A stretch of DNA of 53,034 bases from Lachnospiraceae bacterium (GCA_022794035.1 JAAWDX010000002.1:1-53034); one strand, 5' to 3'. Counted from the stretch's first letter, positions 43,784 to 52,783 are shown. Notes: generated by a model from the letters alone, not told the origin. A program made the numbers and translations.

Positions 43784-44380
43784 TCAATAAAATTTTCGGT
43801 CTTTTAAGGAGAGGGACCGCTCCTCATTAAAGCGCTTGCGGTATTGCTTTTTCTCTATAAGACTGACAAAATCCCGGATCATATGCGAGATATCAACGGC
43901 TTGATGGGCAGGAATCAGCAAAGGATACATCGTTCTTTTAAGCGCTTCTCCATCCTGCTGCTTGAGCGATAGAATTAAAAAGGTCTTTCTTTTGCGCGCG
44001 ACGATTTGATTGCCGATCATCTGGCTCCAGGGAACAAAAAGATTATAGTTGTATAGATAGATGCCATCCTGAGTGAGGACCCACCTGCCGGGAGTGAAGG
44101 GAAAAAAGCCAAACAATAGGCAGCCAATGATGAGGCAAATGAGAATCATCAGGGTGTCCGGCTCCCGGACCTTTAATATAAAAAAGGCAATGAGAAGCAT
44201 GCCAATGGATGTGAAAAAACCAATGGTAAAAAAAATGCGGGAAACCTTATGCATTTTAGTTGTATCATCAAAAACAAATAAAGCCTGCTGAGCATATTTT
44301 TTATATTCACCGGTGCTGTGGATATTTTTTAAAAGAAAAAATGCCAGCATCAGCGTGCCAAGAATATAAAACCAGATCAT
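43784..44380 (-). CDS. Membrane protein with PH-like domain
   Basis: The 198-residue protein has an N-terminal membrane helix, two more near 48-70 and 76-98, and a C-terminal soluble part with VLTQDGIYLYNYNLFVPWSQMIG, a pattern seen in bacterial PH-like membrane proteins. The function is not known. It overlaps the DivIVA-like gene by four bases and precedes the AI-2E family transporter by 32, so the three form one operon. Confidence 0.6.
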   Translation of the reverse strand: MIWFYILGTLMLAFFLLKNIHSTGEYKKYAQQALFVFDDTTKMHKVSRIFFTIGFFTSIGMLLIAFFILKVREPDTLMILICLIIGCLLFGFFPFTPGRWVLTQDGIYLYNYNLFVPWSQMIGNQIVARKRKTFLILSLKQQDGEALKRTMYPLLIPAHQAVDISHMIRDFVSLIEKKQYRKRFNEERSLSLKDRKFY

Positions 44381-44826
44381 GCCTTTTCCTCCGTTTGTAG
44401 CTCTGTTAGCTCAACGGCATCTTCTTCTGGTTTGTTTAGTCCGAGCTTTTCCATAAACTGATCAAGATCATCAAACAGCTTTACCATATCGGTGCAGCGT
44501 ACAGCTACTAAATATTGCTGGAGCGCATGGTTATAGTCATTTTGAAAGGCCGTTAATTTTTCACGCATTGCTGTGAGCTGAGCCTTGATATCCGTCATGG
44601 AATCCAATGAGTCCTGATGGATTTTCTCGGCCTCTGTTTTAGCCTCTTCAATAATTTTGTTAGCCAGCAGCCGGGCTTCGACAACGGATTCATTGATGGC
44701 AGCTTCTTTTTGACGATACTCGGCAAGCTGCTTTTCTTGGTTTTCCAGTTTTGTTTCGAGCTCCTGCCCCCACTGATTGACTTCATTTATGTTATAACCA
44801 CGGCGTTCGGTAGAAAAAGTTTTCAT
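44377..44826 (-). CDS. DivIVA-like coiled-coil protein
   Basis: The 149-residue protein starts MKTFSTERRGYNINEVNQW, which matches the DivIVA N-terminal pattern (F-x-x-x-x-R-G-Y-x-x-x-E-V). A coiled coil follows (about 25-105) and then an acidic tail. DivIVA proteins bind curved membrane at septa and poles and recruit partners. The ATG at 44826 has AGGAGG upstream; the longer frame to 44889 reads into the hairpin leader and is rejected. It leads an operon with the PH-like protein and the AI-2E family transporter. Confidence 0.8.
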   Translation of the reverse strand: MKTFSTERRGYNINEVNQWGQELETKLENQEKQLAEYRQKEAAINESVVEARLLANKIIEEAKTEAEKIHQDSLDSMTDIKAQLTAMREKLTAFQNDYNHALQQYLVAVRCTDMVKLFDDLDQFMEKLGLNKPEEDAVELTELQTEEKA

Positions 44827-44857
44827 AATAGAATAATCCTCCTGTTTTTTATTGAAG

Positions 44858-45040
44858 AAGTTCAGCTCGTTCCTCGCTGAACTTGGCAAGAAATCCCTGT
44901 GGGATTCTTGCGATCGTCCTGTGTCTGTATTATATCATGACGATATCAGAGTTTGGCGTTTTACGCCAAACTCATAAGGCGGCTCAGGGACTTGATTAGC
45001 CAAAACTGCTTTGCCGACTTTGCTGCGCTTATTATACCAT
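44858..45040 (-). repeat. Modular hairpin leader element before the DivIVA-like gene
   Basis: Read on the minus strand, the element has TATAAT (45036-45031), then hairpin D (about 45016-44976), hairpin C (GAGTTTGGCG/CGCCAAACTC, 44949-44973), a link with GATATCGTCATGATATAATA, hairpin B (44886-44911) and hairpin A (44858-44884), and ends about 20 bases before the gene's AGGAGG. Its order and sequence match the 12007-12372 copies. Confidence 0.8.
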
Positions 45041-45079
45041 AGGCGGAGCTCTTTTTAAATTGATAATTTGAAAAAAATC

Positions 45080-45108
45080 TTGCGCATGGGAAGAAAAGGG
45101 ACTAGAAT
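45080..45108 (+). promoter_or_regulatory. Promoter of the 45143-48411 operon
   Basis: TTGCGC (45080-45085) and TAGAAT (45103-45108) are 17 bases apart, about 35 bases before the first ATG. Confidence 0.55.
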
Positions 45109-45142
45109 AGGACATATGTAAATAGTAGACTGGAGATTTTAT

Positions 45143-45820
45143 ATGCATGAGAGTAAGGGTGTTACGATAGAATATATAGCGCGGTCCCTAAAAGGCCCGT
45201 TTGCCGGCGGAGAAATTAGGATTACCGTGCAGGAAAGCCGCGGAGCAGGGCAGTGCTTTTACACGCGCCGGATCGATACAGGTTTGGGACCGGGGCGCCA
45301 TGAGATTTCCCTGCATCTGGCAGATGAAATGGGGATAGATGAAAAACCGCTGGAAAGTCGGCGCATTTTATACGGCGATAGCCAGGTCTTTCATCAGTCA
45401 AGCTATATTCCCGGTGTGCCGGAGGCAAAGCTGGCCGCCTGTCTGGAAGAGGAGACAGGGTATCTGCAGATTGGGATCCGGCTCGAATCGCCAATGCCGG
45501 CCGGAACACTGTGCCTGATCTGGCAGGCCAGAAAAGAAGAGCTGATGACAGAAAAAGAAGAGACGGCCGCAAAGGCGCAGCTATTTTATATTGCCAATCC
45601 GCCGAAATCACTGCGCCCAGGGATGAAATACACATTTAGCTGCCGCAAAGCCGATACCCTGCAGGGTACGGTGCAGTGGAAGGTAATTGGAGAAAATGCC
45701 GGTACAATCAATCAGTATGGCGCCTATACGGCGCCTGACAGGCAGGGCGTCTTTGAGATACAGGCCAGCCTGCAAGGGACGGATCAAACGGCAACGGCAT
45801 ACGTCATGATAAAGGAGTAA
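45143..45820 (+). CDS. Hypothetical protein with Ig-like C-terminal segment
   Basis: The 225-residue protein has no signal peptide or membrane helix. The C-terminal 80 residues (LRPGMKYTFSCRKADTLQGT, then WKVIGENAGTINQYGAYTAP, then EIQASLQGT) look like a bacterial Ig-like (Big-type) repeat. The N-terminal two thirds are beta-rich and unassigned. GGAG precedes the ATG. It leads a run of three genes of unknown function and is followed after four bases by the DUF3881-like gene. Confidence 0.55.
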   Translation: MHESKGVTIEYIARSLKGPFAGGEIRITVQESRGAGQCFYTRRIDTGLGPGRHEISLHLADEMGIDEKPLESRRILYGDSQVFHQSSYIPGVPEAKLAACLEEETGYLQIGIRLESPMPAGTLCLIWQARKEELMTEKEETAAKAQLFYIANPPKSLRPGMKYTFSCRKADTLQGTVQWKVIGENAGTINQYGAYTAPDRQGVFEIQASLQGTDQTATAYVMIKE

Positions 45821-45824
45821 TCAT

Positions 45825-46724
45825 ATGCTGCGAAAATTTTCGGCGATTGGGATGAGTCAATACACCAGTCAGCGCAATATGGACCGGCTGATCAATGAGC
45901 TGCTGCAGAAAAATCAGCTCAGAGGACAGCAATTTATCAAAGCCGGCGAAATGCATGTGGAAATATTTAAAGATATGGGGCCGTTTCGGATGGTCCTGCG
46001 CGGCGAACTGAAGGGAAAGGATTACATCAATATATTTATGGCTGTGCCGGCGCTCAGGGAAAAGCGCGGCTATAGTCTGGTGGACTGTGAATTTCAGGAG
46101 AGCACAGGGGATTCGCTATATCTGGCAGGTCAGGAGCAAGCCACATTAGAGGGGCTTTGCCTGCAGCTTACCGAGGTGCACCGGTATTATCTGGAGCCTC
46201 ATCTAAAAGGAAAAACACAGCTATACACCTCCTGTTACGGACTTTCCACAGAAGGCAAGGTACTGCTTGGCATCGAGAGAAGCAAAGAAGACGAAGAGGC
46301 CATCCGAGAAAGCGAGGCCTGGCGCCGCGAGCTTCTGGAGCGCGCGATGCAGGGCGATGAAGAGGCCTATAGCGAAATACAGTATGATGAAGATCTTACA
46401 CAGCAAGAGATCGAGGAGCGCCTGCAGAAAGAGGATGTGTACAGCATATTCGACGGATTCATGTATCCGGCCGAAAGAGCCGATAATCATTTCTTTTTGC
46501 TGGGAGATATCTTGCGCGTAGAAAAGCTCATGAACTCCTACACCGAGGAGTGGGTATATTATCTCGAGCTAGAGGTGCTCGGGCAGGTCGTGCGCGTCTG
46601 CATCAATCCGCGCGATCTGCTCGGTGATCCGCAGCCAGGCCGGCGTTTCTTAGGTCAGGTCTATTTTTACGGGCGGCTGGATCCGGCGCGTATGATTTTA
46701 GAAGATCAAAACACATTTTTTTAA
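45825..46724 (+). CDS. DUF3881-like protein
   Basis: The 299-residue protein starts MLRKFSAIGMSQYTSQRNMD, which fits my memory of DUF3881 proteins of clostridia. It has no signal peptide or membrane helix and an acidic stretch near 165-215. No function is known for the family. AAGGAG precedes the ATG. It lies four bases after the Ig-like gene, and the next small gene begins within about 55 bases. Confidence 0.6.
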   Translation: MLRKFSAIGMSQYTSQRNMDRLINELLQKNQLRGQQFIKAGEMHVEIFKDMGPFRMVLRGELKGKDYINIFMAVPALREKRGYSLVDCEFQESTGDSLYLAGQEQATLEGLCLQLTEVHRYYLEPHLKGKTQLYTSCYGLSTEGKVLLGIERSKEDEEAIRESEAWRRELLERAMQGDEEAYSEIQYDEDLTQQEIEERLQKEDVYSIFDGFMYPAERADNHFFLLGDILRVEKLMNSYTEEWVYYLELEVLGQVVRVCINPRDLLGDPQPGRRFLGQVYFYGRLDPARMILEDQNTFF

Positions 46725-46778
46725 TTGAGCATAAGAGCGGCAGAGCCGCAAAAGCTGACGAAACAGGAGGTAGGGAAG

Positions 46779-47063
46779 GTGCTGCAGGTTTGGGGAAAGA
46801 TATGGCACAAGAATCAGATCTATCAAAGCCATACGGCTACAGATGAACATACGGACTGGGCAGAGGCGCTGCGGCTAGAAAGCTGCATAGATGAAATCAT
46901 TCATGCGCTGGATTTGCCGCGGCCGATTTGGCTTGCGCAAAACCATCAGGAAATGCAGCGGTTTCGGCAGACAAAGTTTCATCAGGATCATTTTATTGAG
47001 CATTTTCCCTATCAAAGCTTTGAGATCGAGATTGTAAGGACAGATGAAGATGATGAGGAGTAG
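46779..47063 (+). CDS. Small hypothetical protein with GTG start
   Basis: The frame opens with TTG at 46725 but has no ATG and no site there. A GTG at 46779 is preceded by AGGAGG eight bases upstream and gives 94 residues (start LQVWGKIWHKNQIYQ). It is acidic at the end (TDEDDEE), has no membrane segment and no recognised family. Its 3' end overlaps the start of the papain-like protease gene by 20 bases, so it is probably translated with it. Confidence 0.5.
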   Translation: MLQVWGKIWHKNQIYQSHTATDEHTDWAEALRLESCIDEIIHALDLPRPIWLAQNHQEMQRFRQTKFHQDHFIEHFPYQSFEIEIVRTDEDDEE

Positions 47064-48411
47064 AAAATATCGAATAGGGCTTGTTTGCATGCTTCTCTGC
47101 GGACTGCTTCTTGGGTGTCAGAGGCAGGAGGAGGCACTGGTGATCAGCACATGGCAGGCCGAGACCGAGAATTGGAAACAGGTAGACGGGGCCGCCGACC
47201 AAGAGCTTACCAGCCATACAGATATCGAGAGATGGGAGCTGCCGTCCGAGTGGGACAATCGGAAAATCGGACGCACCGCCAGCATTAAGAATCAGGGAGA
47301 GCTTGGGACCTGCTGGGCATTTGCCGCCCTTGGCGGCCTGGAGGTGCTGTGGCTTCCGCAAAAGGTAGAAAGCTTTTCGGTCGATCATATGGCGATGAAT
47401 CATGGCTTTGGCGTGAGCACGGAGGAAGGCGGCAATTTTACAATGGCGCTGGCCTATCTGACGGGCTGGAAAGGGCCGGTGTGGGAGTCGGATGATCCGT
47501 ATGCGGACGGCCAGACCAACCCGCAGGCGCAGGTGCGTGCGCATTTGCAGGAGGCAAAGCTTTTGAAGAATGACCGCTATGCGATTAAACGGGCGGTGAT
47601 GCAAAACGGCGCTGTGCAGAGCTCTCTGTATGCGGATGATGCGATTCTGAAGGAGGAGGGCAGCTCACAGTATTATCAGCCGGAAAGCTGTGCCTATTAT
47701 TATGACGGGGCCGTGCAGTACAATCATGATATACTAATTATTGGCTGGGATGATGCATACAGCCGGGATCATTTTGTGAAATGTCCGGCAGGGGACGGAG
47801 CTTTCATCTGTCAGAACAGCTGGGGAGAGGAGTTTGGCGATCAAGGGTTTTTCTATGTTTCGTATTATGATACGACGATTGCGCAAAATACGCTGACATA
47901 TTCGCGGCTGGATCAGCCGGGCGTATATGACGGGATCTATCAGCATGACGAGTTTGGCTGGACGGGGCAGATGGGGTATGAAGGCGAAACGGCATGGGGC
48001 GCTAATGTATTTACGGCTGAGACAGAGGAACGGCTGGCTGCTGTTAGCTTTTACGCCACGGATGAGCTGACTTCCTATGAAATATATGTGGTGGTGGATC
48101 CGGATGCGGCTAAGTTTGATAATAAGCAGCTGGTAGCACAGGGAAACCTCAGACATGCTGGCTATTATACCATTGATCTGGAGGAGGAAATACAGCTGCA
48201 GAGCGAGCAGCATTTTGCTATTATTTTGCGGATTACAACGCCTGATGTGAAGATGCCGCTGGCGGCTGAATATTATCAGAAGGATTCTCAGTGGACGAAG
48301 GCGGAGGTGCAGGCGGGCGAGAGCTATATCAGCAGCGATGGGGAAAGCTGGCAGGATGCAGGACTGAAGCTACGGTGCAATTTGTGCTTGAAAGCGTTTA
48401 CGAGGAGATAG
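47044..48411 (+). CDS. Papain-like (C1A) cysteine protease lipoprotein
   Basis: The 455-residue protein has a lipoprotein signal ending in LLLGC (lipid Cys25). The protease domain has catalytic Cys90 in NQGELGTCWAFAA, His228 in YNHDILIIGWDD and Asn258 in ICQNSWGEEFGDQGFFYVSY, so the triad is intact. A C-terminal beta-rich domain (about 300-450) resembles the lectin-like domain seen in such clostridial proteases. It should be tethered outside the membrane and degrade or process proteins there. It overlaps the small upstream gene; AAGG lies four bases before the ATG. Confidence 0.9.
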   Translation: MKMMRSRKYRIGLVCMLLCGLLLGCQRQEEALVISTWQAETENWKQVDGAADQELTSHTDIERWELPSEWDNRKIGRTASIKNQGELGTCWAFAALGGLEVLWLPQKVESFSVDHMAMNHGFGVSTEEGGNFTMALAYLTGWKGPVWESDDPYADGQTNPQAQVRAHLQEAKLLKNDRYAIKRAVMQNGAVQSSLYADDAILKEEGSSQYYQPESCAYYYDGAVQYNHDILIIGWDDAYSRDHFVKCPAGDGAFICQNSWGEEFGDQGFFYVSYYDTTIAQNTLTYSRLDQPGVYDGIYQHDEFGWTGQMGYEGETAWGANVFTAETEERLAAVSFYATDELTSYEIYVVVDPDAAKFDNKQLVAQGNLRHAGYYTIDLEEEIQLQSEQHFAIILRITTPDVKMPLAAEYYQKDSQWTKAEVQAGESYISSDGESWQDAGLKLRCNLCLKAFTRR

Positions 48412-48413
48412 AG

Positions 48414-48465
48414 GCTGAAATTTGTCGATAACTTTTTAAAAAGAGCCGACAAATTTCGGCTTTTT
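48414..48465 (+). terminator. Terminator after the protease gene
   Basis: GCTGAAATTTGTCG (48414-48427) pairs with CGACAAATTTCGGC (48447-48460) with one G-T pair, followed by TTTTT. Confidence 0.75.
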
Positions 48466-48521
48466 ATTTTGGTAAAATATGGTAAACTCTGCCTACAGAA
48501 AGTATCAAGGGGGAGAGCAGT

Positions 48522-49487
48522 ATGACAACCAATGAGAACGGACAGGGCATTGTGCGCTGTATAGGAAGGCCAAATGAAGAAGTAAAGGTATATTTAGAAG
48601 AAAAAAGTGATCTTTTTTTAAAAGAAAATATGACAAACCGCGTGGGACGGTTTCAGCTCTATTATCTGCTGGGGCGCGAATACCGTCTGGGAAGACAAAC
48701 GGTATATTTGATCCGCGGGATTTTAGAAGGTGAATCGGGCAGCAGCCGGCAGATCCATTTTACAGAGGAACAGCTGAGCAGTCTGCAGCGCCGGCGGCAG
48801 CGGCAGTATCCCAGTTATCAGGTAGTGGGATGGGCCTTAAATCAGCCGGGATACGGCAATGACGGAGCCTGGCGGTTTGCTAAAGAAAATGAAGAATTTT
48901 TTGCGCAGTCGCCCATCCTGATGATGGGCGACGGACTGGACGGTTCACTGGCATTTTATCAGTGGTCTGAGGGCAATTATCATGAGCTGGGCGGGTATTA
49001 TGTGTATTCTGATCAGAATCCGGCCGATTTTAGAGGCGGTCAATTTTCAGAAAATAGCATGAGCGCCGGTATCAGCAGCCGAAGAGAAGAGGAAAATAAG
49101 GAGGAAGGCCCGCTGCCGTGGGAGCTGCCGGTGGAAGCGTCGAAGAGACCTTTTTTATCCTATTTGTTAAAAGAAAAGAAAACACCTGCGCCGGCGGCCG
49201 CTTCTCGGGCTAGTGACCCGGCGGAGAAAAAGAAATATCAGGAAAGCAGCCCGCTGCGGGTACTCACATCCATATCTGCAGTTCTGCTGATGATCACGCT
49301 GGTCATGGGAATGCTTTTATTTAACAGCGTGAGCACCTTGGATGGAATTCAAAGCCGATTGGAGACGATGGACTTGCAAATGGAACAGATGCATAAAACA
49401 ATGGCTGGTGTGGAATCCACGCTTGCAGGATCAGAGGCATCGACTCCCGATCAGGGAGGCGATGCGGAGCAGCAGAGCGGAGAATGA
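48522..49487 (+). CDS. Membrane-anchored degenerate JAB/MPN-like protein
   Basis: The 321-residue protein has an N-terminal domain of about 180 residues whose segment YQVVGWALNQPGYGNDGAW, then SPILMMGDGLDGSLAFYQW, aligns by eye with JAB/MPN folds (GW-HSHP-G-G, then a hydrophobic strand with D). The catalytic H-x-H is replaced by L-N, so the site would be inactive. One membrane helix lies at about 252-272 and a short acidic tail follows, so the domain is probably cytoplasmic. AAGGGGGAG precedes the ATG. It overlaps the YkvI-like gene by four bases. Confidence 0.5.
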   Translation: MTTNENGQGIVRCIGRPNEEVKVYLEEKSDLFLKENMTNRVGRFQLYYLLGREYRLGRQTVYLIRGILEGESGSSRQIHFTEEQLSSLQRRRQRQYPSYQVVGWALNQPGYGNDGAWRFAKENEEFFAQSPILMMGDGLDGSLAFYQWSEGNYHELGGYYVYSDQNPADFRGGQFSENSMSAGISSRREEENKEEGPLPWELPVEASKRPFLSYLLKEKKTPAPAAASRASDPAEKKKYQESSPLRVLTSISAVLLMITLVMGMLLFNSVSTLDGIQSRLETMDLQMEQMHKTMAGVESTLAGSEASTPDQGGDAEQQSGE

Positions 49488-50605
49488 AGAAGAAGCAATC
49501 TTCTAATGCCTGGCATATCGCTCTGGTGCTCATCGGCACGGTAATTGGCGCCGGATTCGCATCCGGCGCAGAGATAATGGCGTATTTTACCAGCTACGGA
49601 GAGGCTGGATTTATGGGAATGATCCTAGCGGGAGTGATATTTGCAGGATCCACCTATATCACGCTTAAAATTGCATATGAGCATAAAAACACAGATTATG
49701 GCACCTTCACCAAGCAGATTGCCGGAAAATGGATCGGTGCGCTGCTGGACGTCATGGTTACGCTTTCTATGCTGCTTGGATATGGCGTCATGCTGGCTGG
49801 CAGCGGCGCCATTTTTTCACAGCAATGGCATCTTCCGCAGTGGACAGGAGCTGCCGCCATGGCTGGCCTTACTTTTCTGGCTCTAAAAAGTGAGAGCGGC
49901 GGCATCATCTGGATCAACCGGATTTTGACGCCGATCCTCATTGCCGGCATCTTGATGCTGGGGGGCTACACCCTGCTCAGCTTTGCTGCAAAAAAAGAAG
50001 CAGCAGGACTTTTGCTGGAGCCGCTGTCCATTTTTACGGCGCAGCCGATGAAAAACCTGCCGCAGGCACTTGGCAGCGCGGTGCTGTATGCGTCTTATAA
50101 CATGTTGGGGGCGGCAGCGGTGCTGGTATCGCTGTCGGCATACATACATACGAAAAAAGAAGCGGCTCAGGCTGCGTGTCTCGGGGGCGCTGTATTACTC
50201 ATATTGACTCTGGCGCTAGGGGTTGCAACATTTTCAAATTATGATACAATACAGGGAGTATCTATTCCCGTGCTGGCGCTTCTGGATCAGCATGCCTTCT
50301 GGCAGAAATTATATGTAGGTGTGCTGCTGGGGGCCATGTATACCACGGCAGTTTCAGATGGTTTCGGCTTCATCCGGCGCGTGCAGGCCGCGCTGCCGCT
50401 CAGCAGGAGCATTATTTGCCTGACGATGATCCTGCTCGCGCTTATTTTATCCGGCTTTGGCTTTACAGGGCTGGTGACCAAGGGCTACCGATTTTTCGGC
50501 TATCTGGGAATAGGACAGTTAATTCTAATGATGATACAATGCATTCCCAAAAAGGAGACCCTATATGAAAAACAAAAGCGGAGGCAAAGACGGCCGCATC
50601 AATAA
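49484..50605 (+). CDS. YkvI-like membrane transporter
   Basis: The 373-residue protein has ten or so hydrophobic segments and the motif IGTVIGAGFASGAEIMAYF near the start, as in YkvI and related proteins of the LeuT-type transporter fold. The substrate is unknown. It overlaps the upstream gene by four bases and the downstream DUF5711-like gene by 41, so all are co-translated. Its basic C-terminus (KQKRRQRRPHQ) comes from the overlap region. Confidence 0.75.
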   Translation: MKKKQSSNAWHIALVLIGTVIGAGFASGAEIMAYFTSYGEAGFMGMILAGVIFAGSTYITLKIAYEHKNTDYGTFTKQIAGKWIGALLDVMVTLSMLLGYGVMLAGSGAIFSQQWHLPQWTGAAAMAGLTFLALKSESGGIIWINRILTPILIAGILMLGGYTLLSFAAKKEAAGLLLEPLSIFTAQPMKNLPQALGSAVLYASYNMLGAAAVLVSLSAYIHTKKEAAQAACLGGAVLLILTLALGVATFSNYDTIQGVSIPVLALLDQHAFWQKLYVGVLLGAMYTTAVSDGFGFIRRVQAALPLSRSIICLTMILLALILSGFGFTGLVTKGYRFFGYLGIGQLILMMIQCIPKKETLYEKQKRRQRRPHQ

Positions 50606-51917
50606 CTGGCTGGAAACAGCTGACGATGAATTTGAACAGGAATTTTACGGCGGCGAGCCGGCAGGGCCGGAAGAGGGCGATGAATTTAGCTTTGATCAAG
50701 AGGATTCGCAATTTGACATAGAGGATGACCGCGAGCTTGAAGAGCCCGAAAAAAATAAGAAAAAATGGATCCTGATGGGAATGGTGGCCGTCTGTCTGGT
50801 GGCGCTGGCGGCCTTTCTGTTTTCCGATCGTTTTTATAATATGATTCAGGGACGGTCCAGCTATACCTTAGAGAAAATGGATCAGACCGTCAGCTTTGCA
50901 GAGGGCAATACTACCGTTGTTTTATACGGGAAAAATCTGCTTAGATGCAGTCAGGATGGCCTGCAGGCACTCAGTGAAACCGGTCAGGTGGTCTGGGATA
51001 TTCCGTTTACGATGTCTTCTCCGTATATGCTGGAAGCAGGCGATTATATTTCGGTAGCAGACCGGCTTGGCACGTCGGTGCTTTTAATCCGGGACGGCGT
51101 TGTGGAAACGCAGATTACTACCGAGAAAAAGGTACTGATGCAATGTGTAAACGAGGAGGGCTCCAGTGCCGTTGTGCTTGATGGAGGCGATGGGCATAGC
51201 GTAAACCTGTATTCCAATACAGGTGAAATGCTGATGCAGCGGTATACCTATGCTAATGCGGACGGGATTCCGATTGCGATTGCTCTGAGTGCGGACAATG
51301 CCAGAATGGCAACGGCCTACGTGCATTATACAGGCACAAAGCTGCAGAGCATTATCACCGTATTTGATCTAACAGAAAATGGTTCAGCACTGGTAGACCG
51401 CATTTTGGGGAGTGTTTCTCTTGAGGGCTGTCTGGTTTCTGATCTGCGCTTTGACGGAAGCGATTGTTTCTTCGCAGGCAGCGACCGGGTGGGCGTATTA
51501 TCAACGAGTGGTGCCTGTGAGGTGCTGTGGGAGAAAAAGCTGGATTATCAAATCGCTTCCTTGGTGATGATGGATTCCTATTTTGCTGTTCGCTTAGGAG
51601 AGGGGCTGGCTGGTGCGACAGGACCGGCAGAAAACAATATTGTGATCTATAGCTATCGGGGAGCGGTCCTGCATGAAGAAAATATTGCCGATGCGGACTA
51701 TCTGGATGCATGGGGAGATACGCTGATTTGCGGAGCGGGCAGAACCTATTATGGAATGTCGGCAAAGGGATCTCCAAAGTGGCAGGTTGATTTATTGGAA
51801 GAATATAATCGCCTAGTTGCTTTTGAAAGCGGAAATACAGTTGCGGGGCTGCGAAATGGTCAGATTTGTTATTATCGGGTGGCCATAAAAAATGCAATGG
51901 AGGGTGAGAATGATTAA
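50565..51917 (+). CDS. DUF5711-like membrane-anchored beta-propeller-like protein
   Basis: The 450-residue protein has an acidic cytoplasmic N-terminus (about 1-65), one membrane helix (ILMGMVAVCLVALAAFLF) and a long outer domain with repeating strands such as VVWDIPF, VEVLWEKKL and KWQVDL, suggesting a propeller, as in DUF5711 proteins. AAAGGAG precedes the ATG. The function is unknown; the topology suggests a cell-envelope role. It overlaps the YkvI-like gene by 41 bases and cvpA by 8. Confidence 0.65.
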   Translation: MKNKSGGKDGRINNWLETADDEFEQEFYGGEPAGPEEGDEFSFDQEDSQFDIEDDRELEEPEKNKKKWILMGMVAVCLVALAAFLFSDRFYNMIQGRSSYTLEKMDQTVSFAEGNTTVVLYGKNLLRCSQDGLQALSETGQVVWDIPFTMSSPYMLEAGDYISVADRLGTSVLLIRDGVVETQITTEKKVLMQCVNEEGSSAVVLDGGDGHSVNLYSNTGEMLMQRYTYANADGIPIAIALSADNARMATAYVHYTGTKLQSIITVFDLTENGSALVDRILGSVSLEGCLVSDLRFDGSDCFFAGSDRVGVLSTSGACEVLWEKKLDYQIASLVMMDSYFAVRLGEGLAGATGPAENNIVIYSYRGAVLHEENIADADYLDAWGDTLICGAGRTYYGMSAKGSPKWQVDLLEEYNRLVAFESGNTVAGLRNGQICYYRVAIKNAMEGEND

Positions 51918-52608
51918 ATTACTTCCTTTTATAATGGACGCAGTCGTGATTTTTATATTTGTGTTCTATCTGGCGCGCGGCTGGCACAGAGGTCTGGCAC
52001 GTACCGTCGTAACGATGTTTAGCTGGCTGCTTGCAATCCTTTTGGCGTGGCAGTTATATGAATATGTAGCTGATTTTTTGCGCGCAGTTGGCGTGCAGGC
52101 GAAGCTGGCCAGCAGTTTTGGAGCGGGGCTTCAGGCGCCCGCACAGCCAGGAATGGCAGAGGCTAGCGGATTTATCGAAAGTATGGCGCTTCCCGAAGCA
52201 TTAAAGAGCAGCTTGCTGGGCAATAATAATTATGAAGCCTATGCGGCGCTCGGCGTGAACTCGTTTAAAGATTATATTGGTGTGTTTTTAGCAAACATGG
52301 TTGTGAATGCGATAGCAGTGCTATTGGTATTTGTGGTTGCCCTGCTGCTTCTGCGGATCGTTGCCAGAGGACTGGGGGCTGTTAATAAGATTCCGCTTAT
52401 TGGCCTGGCAAATCGGATTCTGGGGCTGGCGGCTGGCGGCATTATCGGTGCCTGTGTGATTGCGCTGAGTATGTTTATATTAACAATGTTTGCCACAGGG
52501 CAAAATGTGTTTACAACACTGGTTGTTGCCATTGAAAAAAGCTCCGTAGCCTCTTGGTTTTATCATAGCAATCACCTGATCGATTGGATCATGGAAATTT
52601 TCGGGTAA
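51910..52608 (+). CDS. cvpA: CvpA-family membrane protein
   Basis: The 232-residue protein has four to five hydrophobic segments, the early DAVVIFIFVFYLARGWHRGL pattern and GAVNKIPLIGLANRILGLAAG near the end, as in CvpA/colicin V production proteins. The ATG at 51910 follows GGAGGG and is chosen over 51892. It ends the run of overlapping genes. The molecular role of CvpA is not settled. Confidence 0.8.
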   Translation: MIKLLPFIMDAVVIFIFVFYLARGWHRGLARTVVTMFSWLLAILLAWQLYEYVADFLRAVGVQAKLASSFGAGLQAPAQPGMAEASGFIESMALPEALKSSLLGNNNYEAYAALGVNSFKDYIGVFLANMVVNAIAVLLVFVVALLLLRIVARGLGAVNKIPLIGLANRILGLAAGGIIGACVIALSMFILTMFATGQNVFTTLVVAIEKSSVASWFYHSNHLIDWIMEIFG

Positions 52609-52624
52609 AATTGAGAAAAGATAG

Positions 52625-52653
52625 TTGACAAAGAATAGGGAAGTCGATATAAT
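52625..52653 (+). promoter_or_regulatory. Strong promoter of tRNA-Ser
   Basis: TTGACA (52625-52630) and TATAAT (52648-52653) are a perfect consensus pair with a 17-base spacer. Confidence 0.85.
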
Positions 52654-52694
52654 AAACAAAGCACTCGTGGTGAGGAGCCAACGAAGTAAGCCAT

Positions 52695-52782
52695 GGAGAA
52701 GTACTCAAGTGGCCGAAGAGGCGCCCCTGCTAAGGGCGTAGGTCGGGAAACTGGCGCGAGGGTTCAAATCCCTCCTTCTCCG
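52695..52782 (+). tRNA. tRNA-Ser (anticodon GCT)
   Basis: An 88-base class II tRNA. The acceptor GGAGAAG pairs with CTTCTCC, the anticodon loop CTGCTAA carries GCT, a long variable arm is present, and the T arm is GAGGG/CCCTC with loop TTCAAAT. The discriminator is G; CCA is not encoded. Confidence 0.96.
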
Positions 52783-52783
52783 T

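Noticed and set aside
44827..44889. N-terminal extension of the DivIVA-like protein
   Set aside because: The extra codons come from hairpin A of the leader element, and AGGAGG lies directly before ATG 44826.
46993..47604. Open frame of 203 codons antisense to the papain-like protease
   Set aside because: It overlaps the catalytic-cysteine region of the protease and has no start signal or domain.
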